Source: Betaproteobacteria bacterium | GTDB taxonomy: Bacteria > Pseudomonadota > Gammaproteobacteria > Burkholderiales > SG8-39 | NCBI GenBank assembly: GCA_012274205.1 | Contig: JAAOZY010000218.1 | Coordinates: 1-14,263 of the forward strand | Direction: 5' to 3' | DNA: 14,263 bases | Shown: positions 6,276 to 12,907 of the stretch, piece by piece | How the letters are laid out: each line of letters begins with the position of its first letter | How positions within the stretch are numbered: the first letter of the stretch is position 1 | Translations under genes and position numbers: made by a program | Notes under the pieces: model-generated | Told to the model about the DNA's origin: nothing | The model's input: the letters and a program-made list of their open reading frames with translations, nothing else | Databases searched by the model: none

Positions 6276-8033
6276 ATGAAACATTTCCACACAGGGCTGG
6301 CGTTTTCCATTTGCGTTCTGATCTCGACATTGTTGGCCGGATGCGGCAGCAGTGGTGATACTGCGGTCGTCCCGGTTCCCGATAATGCGATACGAAACAC
6401 CCAGTTCGGCGCAGTCCAGGGCGTCAATGATGCAAGCGGTTCGGGAACCTATTATTGGCTTGGGGTACCGTTTGCCGCCCCGCCCGTCGGCGCGCTGCGG
6501 TGGAAGGCGCCGGTCGATCCGACGCCGTGGACCGCGACCCTTGCCACACAGAAGTTTGGCAACGCCTGTGTTCAGTACGGCCGCATCTACGGTCCGGGAT
6601 CGAACAATACTTACGACTCGACCATCGGCACAACCTTGAATCAGGCTGTGGGAAGCGAAGATTGCCTGTACCTGAACATCTGGCGCCCGGCATCCACTGC
6701 CACCGACCTGCCGGTCATCGTGTTCATCTACGGTGGCAGCGATGTCTCCGGATATACCGCCGATCCGACGTATAACGGCGCGAATCTCGCCAAGAGCGCC
6801 AACGCCGTGGTCGTCACGATCAATTACCGCGTCGGCCTGTTCGGCTGGCTCAATCTGGCGCAACTGAAGACTGGAAAAAGCGTACTCGACGACTCCGGCA
6901 ATTTCGGCACGCTGGATAACGTCAAAGCGCTGGAGTTCGTCAAGGCGAACGTCGCCAATTTCGGCGGCAACCCGAACAACGTCACCGTGACGGGTCAGTC
7001 TGCAGGCGCAATCAACGTCTACGCATTGATGGTGTCGCCGCTTACGCAAATTGCCGGCCTGTTCCAAAAGGCTGCCGCATTCAGTGGCGGAATCTCGCTC
7101 GCCAGCGAGCTGCCCGCGGGCAGTATCGCAACGCTGACTCCGGCCACTACGTACGCGACGCAAGGCAATACGCTCCTTTGGGATCTGCTGATTGCAGATG
7201 GCCTGGCGACGGATAGCACGACGGCGCAGGCCTACGCGGCGACCCAAACCAGCGCGCAGATCGCCACCTACATGCGTTCGAAGACCCCAACCGAGATATT
7301 CACGCAGTTGCTCACCAAGCTGGCGTTGTTGGGTTTATCCGGCTCCGGTCCAATCCCTGAGGGCACGGTAGTGCCGGCGGATCCGGTTGCCAATATTACC
7401 GCGGGCGCATATACCAAGGTTCCGTTCCTGGCCAGCAATACGCGTGATGAAGCCAAGCTGTTTGCGGCGTATTTGGCTCTGTCGCCGGCGCTCGGCGGCA
7501 AGCCGGGCTTGATCGTAAGCGATGCCACCCGCTTCACGATGATGGCCAATTTCAATCCGGATGCCGCCCCGACTTTGACCGGCGCCGATCTCATCGACCC
7601 ATCCTATCTCCCGGTCACCACGGCGGGGACAGGCTACAACGCAAAGACGGATTTGTTGAACTCGATATTCTTCATTCCCAGCCGTGACAGCGTGCTAACC
7701 GCGCTGGCGGCGAATCAGACGAATATCTGGTACTACCAGTTCAACTGGGCGCAGGAACCTGCGCCCTGGAACGACGTATACGGCGCCGCCCATGCGTTTG
7801 ACCTCGGGTTTCTCTTTGGCAACTTTGGACCGAATGTGTTCTCCAATGCACAGTTCAGTACCGCCAACAAATCCGGCCGTTTGGCGCTGTCGAACGCAAT
7901 GATGAGCAGCCTTGGCGCGTTCGCGAAGTCCGGGGATCCGAACAACGCGGCGCTCGGCGTGACCTGGCCGGTCTGGCCTGCCAAGCTTTGGTTCGACGCG
8001 ACCTTGACCGACAAAGCAATCAGCGTGCATTGA
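6276..8033 (+). CDS. Type-B carboxylesterase, predicted lipoprotein
   Basis: This 585-residue protein is an alpha/beta-hydrolase of the carboxylesterase type B (cholinesterase-like) family, which hydrolyses ester bonds. An N-terminal lipoprotein signal, with basic residues and a hydrophobic core ending LLAGC, puts the lipidated cysteine at 23 and the enzyme on a membrane facing the periplasm or outside. The catalytic triad can be traced: nucleophile Ser242 in GQSAG (240-244), acid Glu392 in SNTRDEAKLF, and His506 in GAAHAFDLGFLFG. EDCLYLNIWRPAS is a family signature. Two variations: the elbow is GQSAG rather than the usual GESAG, and the oxyanion region reads IYGGSDVSG (Tyr152) where most members have IHGGGF. 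Sampled G+C is lower than in neighbouring genes. Its substrate is unknown. It converges on the two-component genes across a hairpin at 8039-8072. Confidence 0.92.
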   Translation: MKHFHTGLAFSICVLISTLLAGCGSSGDTAVVPVPDNAIRNTQFGAVQGVNDASGSGTYYWLGVPFAAPPVGALRWKAPVDPTPWTATLATQKFGNACVQYGRIYGPGSNNTYDSTIGTTLNQAVGSEDCLYLNIWRPASTATDLPVIVFIYGGSDVSGYTADPTYNGANLAKSANAVVVTINYRVGLFGWLNLAQLKTGKSVLDDSGNFGTLDNVKALEFVKANVANFGGNPNNVTVTGQSAGAINVYALMVSPLTQIAGLFQKAAAFSGGISLASELPAGSIATLTPATTYATQGNTLLWDLLIADGLATDSTTAQAYAATQTSAQIATYMRSKTPTEIFTQLLTKLALLGLSGSGPIPEGTVVPADPVANITAGAYTKVPFLASNTRDEAKLFAAYLALSPALGGKPGLIVSDATRFTMMANFNPDAAPTLTGADLIDPSYLPVTTAGTGYNAKTDLLNSIFFIPSRDSVLTALAANQTNIWYYQFNWAQEPAPWNDVYGAAHAFDLGFLFGNFGPNVFSNAQFSTANKSGRLALSNAMMSSLGAFAKSGDPNNAALGVTWPVWPAKLWFDATLTDKAISVH

Positions 8034-8038
8034 CGCAC

Positions 8039-8072
8039 GCCGCGGAGCGGCACAATGCTGTCGCTCCGCGGC
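8039..8072. terminator. Bidirectional terminator-like hairpin
   Basis: GCCGCGGAGCG at 8039-8049 and its exact complement at 8062-8072 form an 11-base stem with a 12-base loop, starting 6 bases after the esterase stop and ending 40 bases before the response-regulator stop. Placement between convergent genes suggests it stops transcription from both sides. There is no T-run, so folding strength alone would have to do the work, or it may mainly protect RNA 3' ends. Confidence 0.6.
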
Positions 8073-8111
8073 CGGGATATCACAGGCGGGAGCAGCATAT
8101 CGATACCGTTA

Positions 8112-8747
8112 TTACACGATGATCCGGTGCTGCAGGGCGTAACGGATCAATTCGGCATTGTTGCTGATCCCCAGTTTGCTCAGAATGCGCGAGCGATAGG
8201 TACTCACGGTTTTGACGCTGATGAATATCTTCTCGCCGATCTCCGTGAGCGAGGTACCCTCGACCATCATCAGCATGATCTGGTATTCGCGGGTGGTCAG
8301 CTTCTGATGCGGCATCGGATTGTCGCCCTGGCCCAAATGCATCAGCACTTTTTGCGCGCCGTTTGCGGTCAGGTAGCGGCCGCCGGCCGCCACCTGGCGG
8401 ATTGCCTTGACCAGCTCGGGCGCATTGATATCCTTGGACACATAGCCATTCGCGCCGGCGCGAATTGCAGCCAGCGCGTACTGTTCCTCCGGAAACATTG
8501 AAAGGACCAGCACCGGCAGTTTGGGAAAGTCCGCGCGAACCGAATCAAGCGACTCCAATCCGCTGCGACCTTCCATGTTTACGTCGAGAAGCACGACGTC
8601 GAAGCGCTGCGGCTGCCTCAGCTTGGCCAGCATTTCCGCGCCATTGCGGGCCTCGTCGGCCACTCGCATGTCGGTCTCATCGGAGAGAAGGCGCTTCAAG
8701 CCGGAGCGAAAAATCGTGTGGTCGTCCACAACCAATATGTCGATCAT
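8112..8747 (-). CDS. NarL/LuxR-family response regulator
   Basis: This 211-residue transcription factor has an N-terminal receiver domain and a C-terminal LuxR-type helix-turn-helix. Receiver landmarks: acidic pair Asp8-Asp9 in VVDDH, phosphoacceptor Asp55 in VVLLDVNM, Ser83 in LSMF, and Lys105 in VSKDI. The DNA-binding domain, about 150-208, has LTTREYQIMLMMVEGTSLTEI and ISVKTVSTYRSRILSKLGI, the family's scaffold and recognition helices. All phosphorylation residues are present, so it should be a phosphorylation-controlled regulator. It starts 4 bases after the stop of the histidine kinase gene, the upstream member of the same minus-strand operon, and the kinase is its obvious partner. Targets are not shown by the sequence. 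Confidence 0.94.
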   Translation of the reverse strand: MIDILVVDDHTIFRSGLKRLLSDETDMRVADEARNGAEMLAKLRQPQRFDVVLLDVNMEGRSGLESLDSVRADFPKLPVLVLSMFPEEQYALAAIRAGANGYVSKDINAPELVKAIRQVAAGGRYLTANGAQKVLMHLGQGDNPMPHQKLTTREYQIMLMMVEGTSLTEIGEKIFISVKTVSTYRSRILSKLGISNNAELIRYALQHRIIV

Positions 8748-8751
8748 CGCG

Positions 8752-9828
8752 CTACTCTGCTTCTCCGGCCAGCGGCACCGTCAGTTTGAGTCTCGTCCCG
8801 CGCTCGGCGCCAGGGCCGAGTTCGAGCGAACCGCCCAATTCCGACGCTCGCTGGCGCATGCTGAGTACGCCCATTGAGCCGCTGGGTGAAACCAGAGGAT
8901 CGATGCCGCGGCCGTTATCGATGACCTCCATGTGCAGATCGGTTTCACCGAAATCCAGACACACCCGGACCTGGCTCGCAGCCGAATGGCTCGCGATATT
9001 GGTCAGCGCCTGCTGGAGAATCCGATATACCGCGGTCGCCCGTTCCGACGAAAGACGTACGGCCGCGCCGCCCGTCTCGCAGCGCGCCGCGATGCCATAG
9101 CGTTGGGAGAACTCCGCCACCGCCCGGTCGATCGCCGCCTCGAGGCCGAGGTGATCGAGCACGCTTGGCCGCAGTTCCTCGGAGAGTTTGCGCACGGTAT
9201 CGATGGTCTCCTGTGTGAGTTCGAGGAGGCCGCCGGCAATTTCGTTTAGTTCGCGGGTGTGCGCCCGCCGCATGATGCGCGTCACGTCCATTTTCATCGA
9301 CGTCAGCATCCCCCCGATCACGTCGTGCAGATCGCGGGCGAACTTGGCGCGCTGGTCCTCGCGAACTACATTGATATATGCGGTCAGCCCCTGCAATTGT
9401 TCGCGTGACTGCCGCAATTCTTTTTCGCGCTGCAGGCTCTCCGTCACGTCGATACCCACGCCGACGACGGCCGGCCTGCCGCGGTAGCTCATGCGGCTGC
9501 CATGGACATCGATCATGACGACATTACCGTTCCTGTGCATTCCTCTGCTGACGAATCGCATGCTGGGCGGATCGCCGCGCAGGCGCCTGTGGTAGCGATC
9601 CAGCACCTGATCCAGGAAATCTGGCGGAACCAGAGTCTGCAGACTGAGCCCGGTCATCTCCTCCGGGGAATACCCCAACATTCCCGCGAATGTCGCGTTG
9701 ACGTACTGAAAGCACTCGTCCTGAAGGATGTAGATGCCCGCCAGCGATTGCTCCACAATGGCGCGAAAAGGAATATCCGGATAGCAGAGATCCGGCGGTG
9801 CCGCCATGTTTGCGAGTGTATCGCTCAT
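8752..9828 (-). CDS. PAS-domain sensor histidine kinase, NarX/DegS type
   Basis: This 358-residue kinase lacks a signal peptide or membrane helix, so it should be cytoplasmic. A PAS domain occupies about residues 20-130 (FRAIVEQSLAGIYILQDECFQYVNATFAGMLGYSPEEM, then the C-terminal DVTE), the usual place for binding a cofactor or small molecule. A coiled segment leads to the HisKA_3 phosphoacceptor RAKFARDLHDVIGG with His168. The ATPase domain follows, with the N-box Asn277 in ALTNIASHS, the G1 box DNGRGI at 304-309, a G2-like SGSMGVLSMRQRA and RGTRLKLTVP at the end. This HPK7 subtype pairs with NarL-family regulators, exactly the product of the next gene. No clear haem or flavin residue is obvious in the PAS domain, so the signal is unknown. 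The start at 9826-9828 has only a weak ribosome-binding site; Met8 is an alternative. Confidence 0.93.
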   Translation of the reverse strand: MSDTLANMAAPPDLCYPDIPFRAIVEQSLAGIYILQDECFQYVNATFAGMLGYSPEEMTGLSLQTLVPPDFLDQVLDRYHRRLRGDPPSMRFVSRGMHRNGNVVMIDVHGSRMSYRGRPAVVGVGIDVTESLQREKELRQSREQLQGLTAYINVVREDQRAKFARDLHDVIGGMLTSMKMDVTRIMRRAHTRELNEIAGGLLELTQETIDTVRKLSEELRPSVLDHLGLEAAIDRAVAEFSQRYGIAARCETGGAAVRLSSERATAVYRILQQALTNIASHSAASQVRVCLDFGETDLHMEVIDNGRGIDPLVSPSGSMGVLSMRQRASELGGSLELGPGAERGTRLKLTVPLAGEAE

Positions 9829-10117
9829 TCTGACCGCGGTTCTGGCGCTCGTTCCAATGACGCATTGTCAGTGTTTCAGGCTACCGGTGCAATTGGCATC
9901 GCGGGCCGCCTGTGTTGGCTGCATCACACGGATACTGCCGGCGTCCGCTTTGCGCCGGAGCCGAGGTCCGCTGAGGCCAGCCGTGGACAAAGCATCTGCA
10001 GACCCGAAACGCGGGGTAGACCTGAGGTAATCGGCGGGCTTCGGCACCTGTGTCGAGTGAGCGCGGGCCAAGAACCGCTGCTTACGATCTCTGGCTTCCC
10101 CTGTTAGCATTCAGTGC
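9829..10117. promoter_or_regulatory. Divergent intergenic region: kinase and yjbQ-like genes
   Basis: These 289 bases must hold the promoters of the leftward kinase-regulator operon and the rightward yjbQ-like gene. CAATG at 9855-9859 and its complement at 9863-9867, 3 bases apart, lie about 30 bases upstream of the kinase start and could be a regulator site. A minus-strand open frame at 9868-10110 has no family resemblance and no ribosome-binding site. Otherwise I see nothing. Confidence 0.3.
10105..10110 (+). promoter_or_regulatory. Possible extended -10 close to the yjbQ-like start
   Basis: TGTTAGCAT contains TAGCAT at 10105-10110 preceded by TG at the extended -10 position. It ends 7 bases before the ATG at 10118 and no ribosome-binding site lies between, so transcription might start at or next to the start codon. 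TTACGA at 10082-10087 is a weak -35 at a 17-base spacing. Confidence 0.35.
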
Positions 10118-10531
10118 ATGAGCCACCAGCAAAGCTTCGAGGTCCGCACGCGCGGGCGCGGCACCACCGAAATTACCGCGGAAGTGGCGCGCATCGCGCG
10201 CGCCTCCGGCATCGCGACCGGCATCGCGCAGGTGTTCGTGCAGCACACCAGCTGCTCGGTGATGATCACCGAGAACGCCGACCCGGCGGTGCGCCGCGAC
10301 CTGGAGACGCTCGCGGCGCGCTGGGCGCCCGACGCCGACCCGGCTTACCGCCACGACACCGAGGGCGGGGATGACATGGCCGCGCATGCGCGCAGCCTGC
10401 TCGCCGGCAACGCGGTGAGCGTGCCGGTCGGCGGCGGCGAACTGCTGCTCGGCACCTGGCAGGGGATCTATCTGTGGGAGCATCGCACGGGAGCGCAAAC
10501 GCGCAGCGTGGTGGTGACGGTGCTGGGCTGA
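10118..10531 (+). CDS. yjbQ: YjbQ/UPF0047 family protein
   Basis: This 137-residue protein is a full-length member of the YjbQ (UPF0047) family. Members form trimers; E. coli YjbQ has been reported to have a weak thiamine-phosphate-synthase activity, but the physiological role is unsettled. Family signatures are intact: QVFVQHTSCSVMITENADP at about 38-56, HDTEGGDDMAAHARSLL at about 79-95, and GTWQGIYLWEHR near 117-128. The histidines in these blocks, with the Asp/Glu residues, are the conserved putative active or metal-binding site. It stands alone between the kinase operon and the 10618 gene. The start has no clear ribosome-binding site; the ATG directly precedes the typical opening SFEVRTRGRGTTEIT. 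Family assignment is firm, exact function is not. Confidence 0.93.
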   Translation: MSHQQSFEVRTRGRGTTEITAEVARIARASGIATGIAQVFVQHTSCSVMITENADPAVRRDLETLAARWAPDADPAYRHDTEGGDDMAAHARSLLAGNAVSVPVGGGELLLGTWQGIYLWEHRTGAQTRSVVVTVLG

Positions 10532-10572
10532 TTGATACCGGCACGCCCCGGGTGGTGTAGATTAGCTGCAGG

Positions 10573-10596
10573 GAATCCAGCCCTACCCGTGGATTC
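10573..10596 (+). promoter_or_regulatory. Inverted repeat in the leader of the 10618 gene
   Basis: GAATCCA at 10573-10579 and its complement at 10590-10596 flank a 10-base loop, ending 11 bases before the ribosome-binding site AGGAGA (10608-10613). TAGATT at 10558-10563 upstream resembles a -10, with TTGATA at 10532-10537 at a too-long 20-base spacing. The repeat could be an operator or a leader hairpin; the sequence cannot tell which. Confidence 0.4.
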
Positions 10597-10617
10597 AGCC
10601 CACGCACAGGAGAAACC

Positions 10618-11010
10618 ATGTTCGATCCGATCACCCTGCCCTTCGGCGCCAAGATGCTGTTCAACACCGCCAAACTCAAACCCGGCGTCAGCTTCGACGA
10701 GGTCGAGATGGCCGTGGGCGAGATGTGCAATATCGTCAAGGAGACTTACGGCGGCGACAAGGGCGGCTTCATCGCCGGCCAGGTGTTCAGGTTCTCCGGC
10801 TTCGCCTCCGCCGAAGGTTCGCTCGGCGCGACCCCGCCCGCGGACGAGCATTACGTCATCGTCACCTACTGGCGCTCGTTCGAAGAGCACGAAAGATCGC
10901 ACGCCGACAAGATCTTCCGCTCCAAGTTCGAAGTGCTCGCGGGCATGTGCTCCGAGACCAGGGAACTGGGTTACGACATGCTGTGGCAGGGCGCGCCGGA
11001 GCACGCCTAA
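10618..11010 (+). CDS. Small protein, possibly dimeric alpha/beta-barrel
   Basis: I do not recognise a named family. The 130-residue product has no signal peptide or membrane helix. The middle and C-terminal part looks like a dimeric alpha/beta-barrel (the antibiotic-biosynthesis-monooxygenase-like fold): strand EHYVIVTYWRS followed by helix FEEHERSHADKIFRSKFEVLAGMC resembles the strand-W-S-x-E-x-H pattern of those domains. An N-terminal segment, FDPITLPFGAKMLFNTAKLKPG, precedes a helix with VEMAVGEMCNIVKETYGG and a strand GFIAGQVFRFSGF. If the fold is right, it might bind a small or hydrophobic molecule or haem, but no catalytic residue is identifiable. AGGAGA at 10608-10613 supports the ATG at 10618. 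It converges on the exported-protein gene at 11044 with 33 bases between. The gene is very likely real; the fold is a guess. Confidence 0.8.
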   Translation: MFDPITLPFGAKMLFNTAKLKPGVSFDEVEMAVGEMCNIVKETYGGDKGGFIAGQVFRFSGFASAEGSLGATPPADEHYVIVTYWRSFEEHERSHADKIFRSKFEVLAGMCSETRELGYDMLWQGAPEHA

Positions 11011-11043
11011 CGGCGCGCTTCGGATGGCGGACGCGGGTCCGCG

Positions 11044-11550
11044 TCAGTTCGACGATGTCGCGTCGAACGCTACCGGCGCTTTCATCAGCGCAGCGCGGCA
11101 GCTGCCGCGCTTGAGCACATCGACCCGAATCTGCGTAATCGCGTCGAGCGCGCGCAATGCGGTTTCGCGCTCAGGCCCGCGCCAGGGGCCGCGGAAATAA
11201 AGACCCAGGTTGGACCGCCCCATGCGCGCGCTGCCGTCGGCATCCACGTAGAGCAGCTCGCGCACCCGCGCCAGGGTGCGGGCGCAGGCCGCGCGGAACG
11301 GCTCCTCGCGCGCGACATTCAGGGCGATGACGATGTCGATCCGGTCCGGATCCACGCCAAAGGAAACGCCCGCGTCCTGGATCGGGTAGGGCCAATCCTT
11401 GATTCCATTGAGGGCAATTTCCAGCTTCAGGCTGCTGAACTCGAGCCGGGACACCGGCAGCCCGTGGATTTCTTCCAGCGGCGTCGCCTGGACGTTGCCG
11501 CTGAAAGCGGCGGCGAGCGCCAATGCGAGAACGGCGATGGATGTCTTCAT
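11044..11550 (-). CDS. Small exported protein of unknown function
   Basis: This 168-residue protein carries a clear signal peptide: MKTSIAVLALALAAAFSGNVQA, with cleavage near residue 22 before TPLEEI, so it should act in the periplasm. The open frame extends upstream to 11661, but only the ATG at 11548-11550 gives a natural signal peptide. The mature part has no family I recognise; it looks like alternating strands (RLEFSSLKLEIALNGI, IDIVIALNVAREEP) and a helix with FRAACARTLARVRELLYV. Two cysteines, in RAACAR and RGSCRA, could form a disulfide, as expected in the periplasm. GGGCGA just before the ATG is a poor ribosome-binding site; CATAAT (plus-strand 11557-11562) lies 6 bases upstream of the start codon. 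It is divergent from proA, 79 bases apart. Confidence 0.8.
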   Translation of the reverse strand: MKTSIAVLALALAAAFSGNVQATPLEEIHGLPVSRLEFSSLKLEIALNGIKDWPYPIQDAGVSFGVDPDRIDIVIALNVAREEPFRAACARTLARVRELLYVDADGSARMGRSNLGLYFRGPWRGPERETALRALDAITQIRVDVLKRGSCRAALMKAPVAFDATSSN

Positions 11551-11616
11551 TCGCCCATTATGCCAAACGCAGCGCCGGGGAGCCGCCCTGAGTGAGACTT
11601 GCACCGCCCGGAGGGG

Positions 11617-11622
11617 TAAAAT
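11617..11622 (+). promoter_or_regulatory. Possible proA -10 element next to the start codon
   Basis: TAAAAT, a near-consensus -10, ends 7 bases before the proA ATG at 11630. A transcript starting at the usual distance would begin at or beside the ATG and so be leaderless. GAGGGG at 11611-11616 could instead act as a ribosome-binding site, but is 13 bases from the ATG, too far for good initiation. No good -35 is seen. Confidence 0.4.
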
Positions 11623-11629
11623 CTTCCCC

Positions 11630-12907
11630 ATGAATGCAGTGGCCGAAATCAAGGACATCAAGCGCTACATGCGCGAGCTGGGCGAGCAGGCGCGCGCGGC
11701 TGCGCGCGTGCTCGCGCGCGCCGACAGCGCGGCGAAGGACCGCGCGCTCGCGGCGGCTGCCGCGGCGCTCCGGCGCGACGCGGCGCTCCTACTCAAGGCC
11801 AACGCCGGGGACATGGCCGAGGCGCGCGCGAGCGGGCTCGAGCCGGCGCTGCTCGACCGGCTGGCGCTCAGCGCCGCCGGCGTGGAGGAAATGGCCGAGG
11901 GGCTGGAGCAGATCGCGCGCCTGCCCGACCCGGTCGGCGCCATCACCGAATTGCGCGAGCGCCCGAGCGGCATCCGCGTCGGGCGCATGCGCGTGCCCCT
12001 GGGCGTGATCGGCATCATTTACGAGTCGCGCCCCGACGTCACCGCCGATGCCGGCGGACTGTGCCTCAAATCGGGCAATGCCGCGATCCTGCGCGGCGGC
12101 AGCGAAGCGCTGCGCTCCAACCGCGCCATCGCCGCGTGCCTGCACGAGGGGCTGGATGCGGCCGGCCTGCCGCGCAGCGCGATCCAGGTGATTGCGACCA
12201 CCGACCGCGCCGCGGTGGGCGAGCTGCTCGGCATGAACCAGTACGTGGACATCATCGTGCCGCGCGGCGGCAAGGGCCTGATCGAGCGCGTGATGGCCGA
12301 GTCGCGCATCCCGATGATCAAGCACCTGGACGGCGTGTGCCATGTGTACATCGACGACCGCGCCAACCTGCAAAAGGCGATCCGCATCGCCGACAACGCC
12401 AAGACGCAGCGCTACGGCACCTGCAACACCATGGAGACGCTGCTCGTCGCCGAAGGCATCGCCGGCCAGGTGCTGCCGCCGCTGGCGCACATCTATTTCG
12501 ACAAGGGCGTGGAGCTGCGCGGCGACGCGGCCGCGCGCGCGCTCGTGCCCGGGATCAAGCCCGCGACCGAGCAGGACTGGTACACCGAATACCTCGCGCC
12601 GATCCTGGCGGTGCGCGTGGTCAAGGACATGGACGCGGCGATGGCGCACATCGCCAAGTACGGCTCGGCGCACACCGACGCCATCGTCACCGAGGACCAG
12701 GAACGGGCGCAGCGCTTCCTGCGCGAAGTCGATTCGAGTTCGGTCATGGTCAACGCCTCGACGCGCTTCGCCGACGGCTTCGAATACGGCCTGGGCGCCG
12801 AAGTGGGCATTTCCACCGACAAGCTGCACGCGCGCGGGCCGGTGGGGCTCGAAGGCCTCACCTCGCAGAAATACGTCGTGTTAGGCGACGGGCAGATCCG
12901 CACGTGA
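11630..12907 (+). CDS. proA: Gamma-glutamyl phosphate reductase
   Basis: This 425-residue protein is glutamate-5-semialdehyde dehydrogenase (gamma-glutamyl phosphate reductase), which reduces gamma-glutamyl phosphate with NADPH to glutamate-5-semialdehyde, the second step of proline synthesis, in the cytoplasm. It is the usual length and collinear with E. coli ProA. Family blocks in order: LLKANAGDMAEARASGLEPALLDRLAL near 54-80, RMRVPLGVIGIIYESRPDVTADAGGLCLKSGNAAILRGGSEA (cofactor and substrate core, about 120-165), PRGGKGLI, KHLDGVCHVY, and the catalytic Cys265 in RYGTCNTMETLL. SSSVMVNASTRFADGFEYGLGAEVGIS near the end is strictly typical. The ATG at 11630 gives a normal N-terminus; upstream codons in frame overlap the divergent gene. 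The stop overlaps the GTG start of the next gene. No proB is in the window, so the proline kinase lies elsewhere. Confidence 0.97.
   Translation: MNAVAEIKDIKRYMRELGEQARAAARVLARADSAAKDRALAAAAAALRRDAALLLKANAGDMAEARASGLEPALLDRLALSAAGVEEMAEGLEQIARLPDPVGAITELRERPSGIRVGRMRVPLGVIGIIYESRPDVTADAGGLCLKSGNAAILRGGSEALRSNRAIAACLHEGLDAAGLPRSAIQVIATTDRAAVGELLGMNQYVDIIVPRGGKGLIERVMAESRIPMIKHLDGVCHVYIDDRANLQKAIRIADNAKTQRYGTCNTMETLLVAEGIAGQVLPPLAHIYFDKGVELRGDAAARALVPGIKPATEQDWYTEYLAPILAVRVVKDMDAAMAHIAKYGSAHTDAIVTEDQERAQRFLREVDSSSVMVNASTRFADGFEYGLGAEVGISTDKLHARGPVGLEGLTSQKYVVLGDGQIRT

Noticed and set aside
5544..7247. A long minus-strand open frame across the barrel and esterase genes
   Set aside because: It is antisense to two well-supported genes and spans their intergenic region; composition is unlike a real protein.
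9868..10110. An 80-codon minus-strand open frame in the kinase/yjbQ intergenic region
   Set aside because: No ribosome-binding site, no family resemblance, and it covers the expected promoters.
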